A stretch of 64,000 nucleotides of DNA, from assembly GCA_902604795.1 (NCBI GenBank), contig CACKZV010000002.1, positions 94,061 through 158,060 of the forward strand, read 5' to 3'. Each line of letters opens with the position of its first letter. Within the stretch, counting starts at the first letter, position 1. Source of the stretch: an uncultured Pelagibacteraceae bacterium (GTDB lineage Bacteria > Pseudomonadota > Alphaproteobacteria > Pelagibacterales > Pelagibacteraceae). The position numbers were made by a program, and so were the translations under genes. Below are positions 1 to 9,236 of the stretch, piece by piece. The notes below the pieces were generated by a model. It ran no database searches. It was not told where the DNA came from and was given only the letters and a program-made list of their open reading frames with translations.

Positions 1-44
1 CATACAGAAAAAAAAAGTCCTGAAAAATTCTCAAAAACACCCAT
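1..44 (-). CDS. Possible start of a gene running off the left edge
   Basis: An ATG on the minus strand follows the hemD stop after two bases and stays open for 14 codons to the window edge (reads MGVFENFSGLFFSV). The tight spacing fits the next gene of a hemC-hemD operon; in other alphaproteobacteria a mitofilin-like membrane protein gene often follows hemD, but 14 residues cannot confirm that. It could equally be a chance ATG. Confidence 0.35.
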   Translation of the reverse strand, partial: MGVFENFSGLFFSV

Positions 45-46
45 GG

Positions 47-745
47 TTAAATTTTATATATCAAAAACTCTTCTTCACCAGAGTTAAATAGAAATATTTT
101 TTTCCACTTGATCTCATTTAAAATTGCTGATGCTTTTTCACCCATACACATCAAATTGGTATCCATCCAACTGTCTAAAAGATCATATTTTTTTAGTAAA
201 TTTAATAAACTTTTAGCGCTATTTTCTGAGTAAACATATATTATATCAGGTATTGAAGCTTTTAATTGTACTCTAAATTCCTCCTTTATTTCTTGAGTTG
301 ATGAAACCGTATAGTTTATCAATCTCTTTAAAGAATAACCTTCAGAAATTAGATCTTTATCTAACCTACTAGAAACTATCTGACCACTTACGTAAAGAAG
401 TGATCCATTCTTTGAGTCGAAGTTTTGTAATATTAATTCTTTTAAATTATTTACGTTTCCTTCTGCAGAGATAATATTTTGAAAACCGTTTAACTTTGCA
501 ACTTTTTCTGTTGCAGAGCCAACACAATAACATTCAATTTTTTTGTCAACTCTATTTAAATTTAAATTCTTAATCGCATTTGAACTTGTGAATATTATTC
601 CCTTAAATTGGCTATAGTCAGGTTCATCGTATTTAATTGGTTCAACTTTTATTACAGGTAAATGAGAAACTTTATGTCCTAAAGAACTAAATCTTACTAT
701 TAATTCTTTACTATCCTCTAATGGTCTTGTTAATAAAATATGCAT
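47..745 (-). CDS. hemD: Uroporphyrinogen-III synthase
   Basis: Cyclises hydroxymethylbilane to uroporphyrinogen III in cytosolic tetrapyrrole synthesis. The 232-residue length fits the family. The N-terminus (ILLTRPLEDSKEL) and a segment like GIIFTSSNAIKNL match the typical 'TRP...' start and 'FTSxNAV' signature of HemD; a later VYSENSAKSLL stretch is the matching element of the second lobe. HemD is poorly conserved, so the call leans also on its position one base downstream of hemC, the usual order. Co-transcription with hemC is inferred from the spacing. Confidence 0.88.
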   Translation of the reverse strand: MHILLTRPLEDSKELIVRFSSLGHKVSHLPVIKVEPIKYDEPDYSQFKGIIFTSSNAIKNLNLNRVDKKIECYCVGSATEKVAKLNGFQNIISAEGNVNNLKELILQNFDSKNGSLLYVSGQIVSSRLDKDLISEGYSLKRLINYTVSSTQEIKEEFRVQLKASIPDIIYVYSENSAKSLLNLLKKYDLLDSWMDTNLMCMGEKASAILNEIKWKKIFLFNSGEEEFLIYKI

Positions 746-746
746 T

Positions 747-1658
747 TTACCTTTTATAAGATCCCTTTGACTCTGATTTTAATTTTTCTCCAATCTTAAT
801 ACTTAAATCTTTAACCATTTTTTTATTTTCACTTTCCTCAACAAAAAATCTTTGTTTGCCATCTACTGAAAAAAGTTCAGCTTTTATATTTACAAGATCT
901 TTATCAATCTTTGCATATACACCAACTGCTGTATCGCAGTCACCCTCGAGTATTTTTAAGATGTTTCTTTCAGCATTTGCAATAATTCTGGACTGATCAT
1001 CATTAATCTTTTCTAAGATATTAATTATTTCTTGATCGTTTTCTCTACATTGTATGGCAATAATACCTTGTCCAGCACACGGTATTAATTCTTCAGTATT
1101 AAATTCATGTGTAATTTTATTTGTCAAACCTAAAGCTTCAATGCCAGCTTTAGAAAGTAAAATTGCATCATAATCTCCATTCTCTAATTTCTTTATCCTA
1201 GTATCCACATTTCCTCTTATTAATTTATAATCCAGATCTGATCTGATACTTTTTAATTGGTATTCCCTTCTGTAAGAAGAAGTACCTATTGTCGAATTAG
1301 ATTTAAGGTCATGGAAATTTATGTTGTCGTTGCTAATAAAAATTTCATTGGGAGAATTTCTTTTTAAATAAAAATTTGTTGTTAGCCCCTCTGTTTCAAT
1401 TGATGGCATATCTTTTAAAGCATGAACGGCTATATCAATATTATGATTAATTAATTCTATTTCAATTTTTTTTGAAAATAATCCTTTTCCTCCAATGTTT
1501 GACAACCTATCCTTTTGGTTTTCATCTCCACTTGTAACTATTTTTTTTGTTTCTATGTGGGTCGATGAAACTTTTTTGAGATGGTTTATTACCTTTTCGG
1601 TGTAAATTTGAGCTAACTGACTTCCTCGAGTACCAATAATAAATTTATCCCTTTTCAT
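747..1658 (-). CDS. hemC: Porphobilinogen deaminase (hydroxymethylbilane synthase)
   Basis: Joins four porphobilinogens into hydroxymethylbilane. The 303-residue protein starts with the typical IIGTRGSQLA segment, has the VHALKDMPS motif of the active site, GTSSYRREYQL and the RGNVDTRIKKL segment, and the GDCDTAVG loop whose cysteine binds the dipyrromethane cofactor. All expected landmarks are present in order. It is the first gene of a hemC-hemD pair and is divergent from tsaD across a 54-base gap that must hold both promoters. Confidence 0.97.
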   Translation of the reverse strand: MKRDKFIIGTRGSQLAQIYTEKVINHLKKVSSTHIETKKIVTSGDENQKDRLSNIGGKGLFSKKIEIELINHNIDIAVHALKDMPSIETEGLTTNFYLKRNSPNEIFISNDNINFHDLKSNSTIGTSSYRREYQLKSIRSDLDYKLIRGNVDTRIKKLENGDYDAILLSKAGIEALGLTNKITHEFNTEELIPCAGQGIIAIQCRENDQEIINILEKINDDQSRIIANAERNILKILEGDCDTAVGVYAKIDKDLVNIKAELFSVDGKQRFFVEESENKKMVKDLSIKIGEKLKSESKGSYKR

Positions 1659-1712
1659 AATTCTTATTTTTATTACATTCTTATAGTTTAATTGTATTAA
1701 TTATAAATATTT

Positions 1713-2786
1713 ATGAATGAAAAAAAAATAATCCTTGGAATTGAGACAAGTTGCGATGAAACAGCAGTATCAATCATAGAAGAAGATAAAAACGGTAAGA
1801 TAAAAATATTATCTAATGTAGTTTCAAGTCAATTTGATATTCATAAAGAATTTGGAGGTGTGGTTCCTGAGCTTGCAGCACGATCTCATGTTGAAAAAAT
1901 TGATTTAATTGCAAAAAAAGCAATTAGTGAAAGCGGTGTGAATTTAAATGATGTTTCTGCAATTGCTTCAACATCTGGACCAGGTTTAATTGTTTGTCTT
2001 ACTGTTGGTTTAAATTTTGGAAAAGCATTATCTGCTAGTCTAAATATACCTTTTATTGGTGTGAACCATCTTGAAGGGCATGCCTTAAGTCCAAAACTTA
2101 GTACAAGTTTAGATTTCCCATACTTATTATTATTAATTTCAGGAGGTCACACACAATATCTTAGTGTGAATGGACTTGGAAAATATAAAAGATTAGGAAC
2201 AACAATTGATGATGCTTTAGGAGAAGCATTTGACAAAACTGCAAAGCTTTTAGGTATTGAATTTCCAGGAGGACCAAAGTTAGAAGGTTATGCAAAACAG
2301 GGAGATGCAAATAAATTTAAACTTCCTAAACCAATTATAAGTAAAGGGGGATGTAATTTATCATTTGCAGGTCTTAAAACGGCCATTTTAAGAATATCAA
2401 GCACTATAAAATCTAAACAAGAAAAATATGATCTTGCAGCATCTTTTCAAAAAACAATTGAAGAAATTTTAGAAGTAAAAACACAAATAGCATTTGATGA
2501 GTTCAAAAAGACCAACAAAAAGAAAAATAAAACTTTTGTAATCGCTGGAGGTGTTGCTGCCAACAAGGGTATTAGAAAAAAATTAATTAAAGTATGTAAG
2601 AAGAATGATTTTAGATCAATTTTTCCTGAACCAAAATTATGCGGGGATAATGCAGCAATGATAGCACTAGTTGGTCTTGAAAAGTATAAAATAAAAAAAT
2701 TTGATGATTTGGATCTTCCTGCAAGTCCAAGACTACCACTTGACGAAAAAGCAAAGTTTTTAAAAGGAGCAGGAGTTAGATTATAA
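1713..2786 (+). CDS. tsaD: tRNA N6-threonylcarbamoyladenosine synthase subunit TsaD
   Basis: Transfers the threonylcarbamoyl group to A37 of ANN-decoding tRNAs, with TsaB/TsaE partners. The 357-residue protein opens with LGIETSCDET, carries the metal-binding NHLEGH motif (His119 and His123), the LLLISGGHT nucleotide loop, the GEAFDKTAKLLG segment and a C-terminal CGDNAAMIA motif, all standard for TsaD. It heads a tight plus-strand cluster (small basic ORF, EVE protein, acs) with no gaps, so it is probably the first gene of that operon. Confidence 0.97.
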   Translation: MNEKKIILGIETSCDETAVSIIEEDKNGKIKILSNVVSSQFDIHKEFGGVVPELAARSHVEKIDLIAKKAISESGVNLNDVSAIASTSGPGLIVCLTVGLNFGKALSASLNIPFIGVNHLEGHALSPKLSTSLDFPYLLLLISGGHTQYLSVNGLGKYKRLGTTIDDALGEAFDKTAKLLGIEFPGGPKLEGYAKQGDANKFKLPKPIISKGGCNLSFAGLKTAILRISSTIKSKQEKYDLAASFQKTIEEILEVKTQIAFDEFKKTNKKKNKTFVIAGGVAANKGIRKKLIKVCKKNDFRSIFPEPKLCGDNAAMIALVGLEKYKIKKFDDLDLPASPRLPLDEKAKFLKGAGVRL

Positions 2787-2903
2787 ATGTCGAAAAGATA
2801 TAGTGGTAAATCATTTAAAGATGCTAGCGTAATGAAACAAGCTAAACTTTCTTTAAAGGAAAAAAGAAAACTTAAAAAAGAAAAGAAAAAGAAAAAAAAT
2901 TGA
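2787..2903 (+). CDS. Small, highly basic protein (38 aa), unknown function
   Basis: Too short for the ORF track. The ATG follows the tsaD stop with no gap, and the TGA is followed with no gap by the EVE-domain ATG, so it exactly fills the space between two real genes. The peptide begins MSKRYSGKSFKDAS and ends in a Lys-rich tail (EKRKLKKEKKKKKN); roughly half the residues are Lys or Arg. Exact fit between neighbours argues for a translated, coupled gene. The composition would suit an RNA- or ribosome-binding peptide, but I recognise no family. Confidence 0.6.
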   Translation: MSKRYSGKSFKDASVMKQAKLSLKEKRKLKKEKKKKKN

Positions 2904-3338
2904 ATGCAATATTGGTTAATGAAATCAGAGCCAGATGTATGGTCAATTGATCAACAAATCAAAGCTGGAGAAAAAGGAGCTGACTGGGATGGTGTAAGAA
3001 ATTATCAAGCAGCAAGTAACTTAAAAAAAATGGAAAAAGGAGATCTTTGTTTTTTTTATCATTCTAATATTGGAAAAGAGATAGTTGGTATAGTCGAAGT
3101 TATTAAAACGGCATTCATTGATCCAACAGATAAGGAAAAAAGGTTTGTTGCAGTTAAAGTTAGATTTAAAAATAAACTTCAAAATCCTGTAACACTTGAA
3201 AACATCAAAAAAACTAAGGCTTTGGAGAACTTATCTCTAATTAGACAAAGTAGACTATCTGTCATGCCTATTGATACTAAAAGCTGGAAAATAATTTTGA
3301 AGATGGGTAGAATTAATAAAAAAAAAATTCATGCCTAA
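2904..3338 (+). CDS. EVE domain protein
   Basis: The 144-residue protein is essentially one EVE domain (PUA-like fold): the start [14 protein letters not shown], the [15 protein letters not shown] segment and the [10 protein letters not shown] stretch are characteristic. EVE domains bind modified bases in DNA or RNA; the exact target here is unknown. Stand-alone EVE genes next to tsaD are common in alphaproteobacteria. The gene abuts the preceding small ORF and overlaps the acs start by 8 bases. Confidence 0.93.
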   Translation: MQYWLMKSEPDVWSIDQQIKAGEKGADWDGVRNYQAASNLKKMEKGDLCFFYHSNIGKEIVGIVEVIKTAFIDPTDKEKRFVAVKVRFKNKLQNPVTLENIKKTKALENLSLIRQSRLSVMPIDTKSWKIILKMGRINKKKIHA

Positions 3339-5316
3339 GAAAAAAAAAGTTAAAAAAAAGGTAATCTCTAAAAAACCTAAAGAGACAATTTATAAAACTA
3401 AGAAAGAATGGATAAGTAGAGCTACAGTTAACAAATCTCAATATACAAAAAAATATAACGAGTCGATTAGAGATAACGATGGATTTTGGAAAAAGGAAGG
3501 TAAAAGAATTAATTGGATTAAACCTTATAAAAAAATTAAAGATGTTAAATATAGTAAAGATGATGTTCATATCAAATGGTTCTATGATGGTACTTTAAAT
3601 GCCTCAGCGAATTGCATTGATAGGCATCTTAAAAAAAATGCTAATAAGACTGCAATTATATGGGTAGGAGACGATCCTAAAGTTCAAAAAAAAATTACAT
3701 ATAAAGAACTTCATAAAGAGGTTTCAAAAGCAGCAAATGGATTAAAAAATTTGGGAGTTCAAAAAGGTGACAGAGTAACAATTTATCTCACCATGATACC
3801 AGAACTTGCCTACTCAATGCTTGCGTGTGCTAGAATAGGTGCAGTTCACTCCATAATATTTGGAGGTTTTTCACCAGATAGCATTTCAGGTAGAATAAAT
3901 GATTGCGAATCTGATTATGTTATTACTGCAGATGAAGGTGTGAGAGGTGGAAAAACAATACCATTAAAGTCTATTACAGATGAAGCTTTAGAAAGCTGTC
4001 CCAATGTAAAAAAATGTATTGTAGTAAAGAGAACAGGTACCAAAAAAATTGATTGGTTTAATGATCGTGATGTTTGGTATCACAAAATGACAAGTAAAGT
4101 TGCAACAAAATGTGAGCCTGAAGAAATGAATGCTGAAGATCCATTATTCATTCTTTACACATCTGGTTCAACCGGAAAACCAAAAGGTGTTCTACATACT
4201 ACTGGCGGATACATGGTTTATGCGTCAATGACTCACCAATATATTTTTAATTATAAGCCAAAAGATATTTATTGGTGCACAGCTGATATAGGATGGGTTA
4301 CGGGACACAGTTATATTATTTACGGTCCACTTGCTAATGGAGCAACTACAATAATGTTTGAAGGGATACCAACTTATCCTGATACATCTAGATGGTGGCA
4401 AATAGTTGATAAATATAAAGTAAATATTTTCTATACAGCTCCAACAGCAATTAGAGCTTTGATGAGAGAAGGGGATAAACCTGTAAAGAAAACATCTAGA
4501 AAAACTCTAAAACTTTTAGGTACTGTTGGTGAACCAATTAATCCTGAAGCGTGGGAATGGTATTACAAAACTGTTGGTGACGGTAGATGTCCGATTGTTG
4601 ATACTTGGTGGCAAACAGAAACAGGTGGAATTTTGATCAGCCCTCAAACTGGTGCGATAGACTTAAAACCTGGTTCTGCAACAAAACCATTTTATGGGAT
4701 TAAACCAGAAATCCTAGATAAAGATGGTAAGGTTTTAAAAGGAGAAGCACAAGGTAGACTTTGTATTTCTCAATCATGGCCTGGACAAATGAGAAGTGTG
4801 TATGGTGACCATCAAAGATTTATAGATACTTATTTCTCACAATTTGATGGAAAATATTTCACAGGTGATGGCTGCAGAAGAGATAAAGATGGATATTATT
4901 GGATTACTGGAAGAGTAGATGATGTAATTATTGTTTCAGGACATAATTTAGGTACTGCAGAAATTGAAAGTGCGTTTGTGGCTCATCCAAAAGTTGCTGA
5001 AGCAGCAGTAGTTGGTTATCCTCATGATATTAAGGGAAACGGGCTATACTGTTATGTAACTTTAAATGCTGGAGAAAAAAGTACTCTTGATTTAGAAAGA
5101 GATTTGAAGCTATGGGTGAGAAAACAAATTGGTCCAATTGCAACTCCTGACTTAATTCAATTTGCTCCAGGTCTTCCGAAAACTAGATCTGGAAAAATAA
5201 TGAGAAGAATTTTAAGAAAAATCGCTTCTAATGAGCATGGTCAGTTGGGAGATACAACCACTTTAGCTGATCCTTCAGTTGTTGAAAGTTTAGTAGATAA
5301 TAGAAAAAATATTTAA
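3331..5316 (+). CDS. acs: Acetyl-CoA synthetase (AMP-forming)
   Basis: Activates acetate with ATP and CoA to acetyl-CoA via acetyl-AMP. The 661-residue length fits Acs. Seen are the adenylation P-loop [11 protein letters not shown] (from about residue 275), the [10 protein letters not shown] substrate/adenylate motif, [20 protein letters not shown] hinge region, and the C-terminal [11 protein letters not shown] with the lysine (about residue 621) known in other bacteria as an acetylation control site. The first 15 residues are extremely Lys-rich. The start overlaps the EVE gene by 8 bases; downstream lies a probable carboxylate symporter, suggesting acetate or short-acid use. Confidence 0.96.
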   Translation: MPKKKKVKKKVISKKPKETIYKTKKEWISRATVNKSQYTKKYNESIRDNDGFWKKEGKRINWIKPYKKIKDVKYSKDDVHIKWFYDGTLNASANCIDRHLKKNANKTAIIWVGDDPKVQKKITYKELHKEVSKAANGLKNLGVQKGDRVTIYLTMIPELAYSMLACARIGAVHSIIFGGFSPDSISGRINDCESDYVITADEGVRGGKTIPLKSITDEALESCPNVKKCIVVKRTGTKKIDWFNDRDVWYHKMTSKVATKCEPEEMNAEDPLFILYTSGSTGKPKGVLHTTGGYMVYASMTHQYIFNYKPKDIYWCTADIGWVTGHSYIIYGPLANGATTIMFEGIPTYPDTSRWWQIVDKYKVNIFYTAPTAIRALMREGDKPVKKTSRKTLKLLGTVGEPINPEAWEWYYKTVGDGRCPIVDTWWQTETGGILISPQTGAIDLKPGSATKPFYGIKPEILDKDGKVLKGEAQGRLCISQSWPGQMRSVYGDHQRFIDTYFSQFDGKYFTGDGCRRDKDGYYWITGRVDDVIIVSGHNLGTAEIESAFVAHPKVAEAAVVGYPHDIKGNGLYCYVTLNAGEKSTLDLERDLKLWVRKQIGPIATPDLIQFAPGLPKTRSGKIMRRILRKIASNEHGQLGDTTTLADPSVVESLVDNRKNI

Positions 5317-5939
5317 ATCTTTATTAGTTTAGAGAACTCTTCCTTAATATTATCCCATTTTAAAATCATAGAATTAAGGACTATTTTTCTATCTAAAGAT
5401 TTTAATTCGTTAGCAACTGGAGCCCAATTATATAAAGCTAATGCGCTTTCGTTAAATGGCCAAGATTTATAATAGTCATCCCATTTAATTTGATCTAATC
5501 TTTTCTGAAAACTTATCCTCGCTTCATCAACAACTTCTTTAGGCATTCCATTTTCTAATTCTTTGTCCAAGATATTGTTATAGATTTCAGAAGCTTTGTC
5601 TGTTTCTTTATAATTAAAATAAACATTTAAATATGAAATTGTATAAAATGATAAATCCTGAAGCGAGATAGCATATATATTCCATTTAGCAGTGTTAATT
5701 GATTTTAAAAATGTTTCGTCGTCAAAATGAAGAACCCATTTAGTACCCATTCTTGTTTTCAAATAGTTATATAAAGTAACTTGAGATACCCATGCTGATT
5801 TTTGCTGAATAAATTCTTTAAGATCTTCAATATTTTTAATTTTTTTTTTAGGCAGAATGCCTTTAAACATTGCAACCAAATAAACTTTGAAGTCCTCAAG
5901 TTTTATATCTTTTAAGTTGAATCTATATTTAAGGGCCAT
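5313..5939 (-). CDS. Conserved protein of unknown function next to acs
   Basis: A 208-residue soluble protein; no signal peptide or membrane span is visible. From memory, alphaproteobacterial homologues sit near acs and symporter genes and are sometimes labelled 'esterase', yet I see no GxSxG or other hydrolase motif, so that label is unsupported. Recognisable stretches include [20 protein letters not shown] and [14 protein letters not shown]. It converges on acs with a 4-base overlap and is divergent from the symporter operon. A link to acetate metabolism is inference from context only. Confidence 0.75.
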   Translation of the reverse strand: MALKYRFNLKDIKLEDFKVYLVAMFKGILPKKKIKNIEDLKEFIQQKSAWVSQVTLYNYLKTRMGTKWVLHFDDETFLKSINTAKWNIYAISLQDLSFYTISYLNVYFNYKETDKASEIYNNILDKELENGMPKEVVDEARISFQKRLDQIKWDDYYKSWPFNESALALYNWAPVANELKSLDRKIVLNSMILKWDNIKEEFSKLIKI

Positions 5940-6059
5940 TTAGTTACATAAAATCATGATGTATAATGTAAAAATGACACAATATCGAGCGTTTTTAGGG
6001 GTTTAAATATATTTGATTATCGGTATGGTTATTTTTTTAACCTATAGGAGAGAGAAAAA

Positions 6060-6326
6060 ATGTCAAAACAAGAACAACACTGGGAAAAAACCAGGAACTT
6101 GCTATTTATTACATTAGCAATTTGGTTTATTTTCTCAATTGGCATCTTTCTTTTCGGAGCCGAAATGCAAGAATCAAGCATTAGACCATTTGGATATCCT
6201 TTAACGTATTGGTTTACATGTCAGGGATCACTTGCAATCTTCGTCATTCTCATTTTTTGGTTTGCAGGTCGACAAGAAAAAATAGATGATGAATTTGGGT
6301 TTTCTGAAAGAGAGGGTGATCAATGA
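6060..6326 (+). CDS. Sodium:solute symporter small subunit (DUF4212 type)
   Basis: An 88-residue protein with two hydrophobic segments (about residues 14-32 and 50-68) and charged ends, the form of the DUF4212 / Na_symport_sm family that partners VC_2705-type symporters. It overlaps the large subunit by 4 bases (ATGA-type coupling), and a good ribosome binding site (TAGGAGAG) precedes the ATG. The family is distinct from YjcH/DUF485 of the acs-yjcH-actP operon but plays the same positional role. Confidence 0.85.
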   Translation: MSKQEQHWEKTRNLLFITLAIWFIFSIGIFLFGAEMQESSIRPFGYPLTYWFTCQGSLAIFVILIFWFAGRQEKIDDEFGFSEREGDQ

Positions 6327-8134
6327 TAAAAGGTAAATTTATTGATAATCTACCAAAAGTCTACGGAATATATACTGGGGGTTTCCTTGTATTTATTATT
6401 CTGATGGCTATAGCTGAACAAGCTGGAATGTCTGCAAAATTGATTGGTATCTTTTTTGTTGCCTTTACAGTTTTGATTTATGCTCTAATTGGTTGGTTGT
6501 CTAGAACACTTCAAGTTGATGCTTATTATGTAGCTGGAAGACAAGTTCCAACTGTCTTTAATGGTATGGCAACTGCTGCTGACTGGATGTCAGGTGCATC
6601 TTTCGTTGCTATGGCAGGTGGAATTTATTTCAAAGGCTATGGATATATGGCTCTACTTGTTGGGTGGACTGGTGGATATGTACTAGTTGCTTCGTTATTA
6701 GCACCGTATCTTAGAAAATTTGGATGTTATACTGTTCCAGATTTTATAGGAACTCGTTACGGTGGTAACTTAGCAAGATTTAGTGCAGTCATAGTTTTAA
6801 CAGTTGCTTCATTCACTTATGTAACAGCTCAAATTAATGCAACAGGTACAATTGCATCTGTAGCATTGGATATTCCATTTGGAATAGCTGTGTATGTTGG
6901 ACTAGCAAGTATTTTGATGTGCTCAATGCTTGGTGGAATGAGAGCTGTAACTTGGACGCAAGTAGCTCAATACATTGTATTAATTATAGCTTACTTACTT
7001 CCAGTATTTTGGATTAGCAGTAAGTTGGGAGCAGGTTTCTTCCCACACTTTATGTTAGCTGATGAAGTTGCAAGAATCGCGGAACTAGAAGGTCAATTTG
7101 GTTTTGTGAAAAACTCTGCTGCTGATTTAGCAACAGTTCCAAAAGGTTTGGCTGGAATAACTAAAGCGCATTCTTCGGTTAATGCAACTCCTTGGGCATT
7201 TATTTCATTGGCAGTGTGTATGATGGCAGGAACTGCATCGCTACCTCACGTTATGATGAGATACTTTACTACTCCAAGTGTAAGAACTGCAAGAAGATCA
7301 GTAGGTTGGTCACTATTCTTTATTTTCCTACTTTATTCTTCTGCACCGATGTTAGCTACATTATCTAAACTATCTTTAATAGACCCAACGCTACCGACTG
7401 GAATTATTGGTAAAACAATTGCAGAAGTTCAATCTATTGATTGGTATCAAAACTGGAACCAAGCAAACTTAATGTTTATCAGTGACTTTAATGGTAATGG
7501 AACTCTTGAGCTTAACGAGTTCTTTATGGGTGGTAAAGCTGTTGTATTAGCAACTCCAGAGATTGCAGGATTACCTTATGTAATTTCAGGTCTAGTTGCT
7601 GCTGGAGGTATGGCAGCTGCAATGTCAACTGCAGATGGATTAGTGTTAGCAATATCAAATGCATTATCTCATGATATTTACTACAAAATAATTAATCCAA
7701 AAGCTGAGACAGCGAAAAGACTAATTGTTGCAAGGGTACTACTTGTATTAATTGGTTTTGCAGGAGCAACAATAGCTGCACTAGAGATACAAGGTATCTT
7801 AGGTTCGGTTATTTGGGCATTTGACTTTGCTATGTCAGGACTATTCTTCCCACTTGTACTTGGTGTATGGTGGAAGAGAGCTAATGCACCAGGCGCTGTT
7901 GCGGGAATGCTACTAGGACTTATATCTGGAACTGCTTACCTAATATGGGTAAGAAGTGGAGGATCTGGTTTCTTAGGCATAACTCAACTTACTTTTGGAA
8001 TAGTTGGAGCTGCCGTAAGTTTAGTTTCAATGATTGTTGTCAGTTTAATAACTGCAGCACCAGACTCGGCTACTCAGAAAATGGTTGATGATGTACGTGT
8101 ACCAAGCGGTAAAACGATACTAGCACAGAAATAA
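6323..8134 (+). CDS. Sodium:solute symporter, large subunit (SSS family, VC_2705-like)
   Basis: A 603-residue integral membrane protein with about 13 hydrophobic spans. The YYVAGRQVPTVFNGMATAADWMSGASF stretch is the conserved early SSS region, and GGMAAAMSTADG the later helix lining the sodium site. Substrate is not determined; acetate, pyruvate or another short carboxylate is suggested by nearby acs and by the related ActP. Around residues 388-399 there is a textbook EF-hand loop (DFNGNGTLELNE) between two membrane segments. A strong terminator follows the stop. Confidence 0.9.
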   Translation: MIKGKFIDNLPKVYGIYTGGFLVFIILMAIAEQAGMSAKLIGIFFVAFTVLIYALIGWLSRTLQVDAYYVAGRQVPTVFNGMATAADWMSGASFVAMAGGIYFKGYGYMALLVGWTGGYVLVASLLAPYLRKFGCYTVPDFIGTRYGGNLARFSAVIVLTVASFTYVTAQINATGTIASVALDIPFGIAVYVGLASILMCSMLGGMRAVTWTQVAQYIVLIIAYLLPVFWISSKLGAGFFPHFMLADEVARIAELEGQFGFVKNSAADLATVPKGLAGITKAHSSVNATPWAFISLAVCMMAGTASLPHVMMRYFTTPSVRTARRSVGWSLFFIFLLYSSAPMLATLSKLSLIDPTLPTGIIGKTIAEVQSIDWYQNWNQANLMFISDFNGNGTLELNEFFMGGKAVVLATPEIAGLPYVISGLVAAGGMAAAMSTADGLVLAISNALSHDIYYKIINPKAETAKRLIVARVLLVLIGFAGATIAALEIQGILGSVIWAFDFAMSGLFFPLVLGVWWKRANAPGAVAGMLLGLISGTAYLIWVRSGGSGFLGITQLTFGIVGAAVSLVSMIVVSLITAAPDSATQKMVDDVRVPSGKTILAQK

Positions 8135-8147
8135 ACAATTCAAATTT

Positions 8148-8176
8148 AGGGGCGATTTAATTCGCCCCTTTTTTTT
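8148..8176 (+). terminator. Rho-independent terminator after the symporter operon
   Basis: AGGGGCGA and TCGCCCCT form a perfect 8-bp stem around a six-base loop, followed by a run of T. It lies 13 bases after the symporter stop and just before the YggT-like ORF. It is one of only two clear terminators in the window. Confidence 0.93.
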
Positions 8177-8182
8177 AAAATT

Positions 8183-8533
8183 ATGTCTGCTAACTTTCAC
8201 CCTCTAGTCTATATAATTGATTATATTTTGGGAGTAATTATGTGGACTTTAATCGGTAGAGTTGCGATGAACATCTTTCAAAGGGAAGACTCTAGTTTCT
8301 TCTTTATGAAAGTTTTCGTCAAGCTTACTAATCCACTTATAAATATATTCAGACCAATAACTCCGAGCTTTATAATAGGTCCTTTAGTACCACTTTACGT
8401 TGCTTGGTTTTTTTACATGGCGCGTTTCTATTTAATGCCTTATTTACTTGGATATTCAGTCATGGGCATGCTTTCTTTTCCTTTAGAAAGTGAAATAGCT
8501 CAAGAATTATATAGAATATTTAGTAAAAATTAA
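8183..8533 (+). CDS. YggT-like small membrane protein
   Basis: A 116-residue protein with two or three hydrophobic segments. The central stretch LTNPLINIFRPITPSF resembles the 'xxPxxxxxRxxxP' core of YggT proteins, but the usual acidic residue after it is not obvious, so the assignment is tentative. Starts 13 bases after the terminator T-run of the previous gene; its promoter must overlap that terminator region or lie in the symporter gene. Function of the family is unclear (membrane, possibly osmotic or division related). Confidence 0.6.
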   Translation: MSANFHPLVYIIDYILGVIMWTLIGRVAMNIFQREDSSFFFMKVFVKLTNPLINIFRPITPSFIIGPLVPLYVAWFFYMARFYLMPYLLGYSVMGMLSFPLESEIAQELYRIFSKN

Positions 8534-8551
8534 TTCAAATAAAACAAAAAA

Positions 8552-8575
8552 TTGATACTAATAATTTAGTATCAA
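8552..8575 (+). promoter_or_regulatory. Perfect 10-bp inverted repeat ending at the rpe start codon
   Basis: TTGATACTAA and TTAGTATCAA are exact reverse complements separated by TAAT, and the right arm ends directly at the rpe ATG. As RNA this is a stable hairpin covering the whole ribosome-binding region; as DNA it is a 24-bp operator-like palindrome. No U-run follows on the plus strand, so it is not an ordinary terminator for the upstream gene. Confidence 0.7.
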
Positions 8576-9235
8576 ATGAAAAAAATACAAATATCACCAT
8601 CAATACTATCTGCAGACTTCAGTCAATTAGGTAATGAAATTAAAAAGCTGGAACAAGGTGGAGCTGACTTAATTCACGTCGATGTTATGGATGGTCACTT
8701 TGTTCCAAATCTAACGATAGGACCCCCAGTAATCAAAAACTTAAGAAAATATACAAAGCTTCCATTTGATGTACACTTAATGATCTCTCCGGTACATAAA
8801 TATATTGAAAATTATGCATTGGCTGGTGCTGATATAATAACAATTCATCCTGAAGCTACTGAAAACTTAAAGGAGTCTATAAGTTTGATTAAAAAATTTA
8901 GCAAAAAAGTTGGCGTATCTTTAAATCCAAAAACTGAAATAAAAACTTTAATTGATGAAATAGATAATATTGATTTAGTTCTTGTTATGAGTGTCAACCC
9001 TGGTTTTGGTGGGCAAAAATTTATGCCTGAGGTATTAGATAAAATAAAAGAATTAAAAAAGATAAGAGACAAAAACCAGTATCAATTTGATATTGAAGTT
9101 GATGGGGGAATTAATTTTAGTAATTCAAAAATAGTTTTAGAAGCTGGAGCTGATATTTTAGTATCTGGAACCACTGTTTTTAAAGAGAACGATGGAGATA
9201 TTAAAACTAATATTGAAAAACTAAAAGCAATGTAA
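8576..9235 (+). CDS. rpe: Ribulose-phosphate 3-epimerase
   Basis: Interconverts ribulose 5-phosphate and xylulose 5-phosphate in the pentose phosphate pathway. The 219-residue (beta/alpha)8 barrel shows ISPSILSADF, LIHVDVMDGHFVPNLTIG, DVHLMI, MSVNPGFGGQKF and EVDGGI motifs, including the metal-binding His and Asp residues. First gene of an apparent rpe - heparinase-like - purH operon (1-base gap, then ATGA overlap). A hairpin sits on its start codon. Confidence 0.97.
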   Translation: MKKIQISPSILSADFSQLGNEIKKLEQGGADLIHVDVMDGHFVPNLTIGPPVIKNLRKYTKLPFDVHLMISPVHKYIENYALAGADIITIHPEATENLKESISLIKKFSKKVGVSLNPKTEIKTLIDEIDNIDLVLVMSVNPGFGGQKFMPEVLDKIKELKKIRDKNQYQFDIEVDGGINFSNSKIVLEAGADILVSGTTVFKENDGDIKTNIEKLKAM

Positions 9236-9236
9236 A

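Noticed and set aside
8552-8575. Hairpin before rpe as terminator of the YggT-like gene
   Set aside because: No T-run follows on the plus strand; the T-run lies on the minus strand, where no gene reads through.
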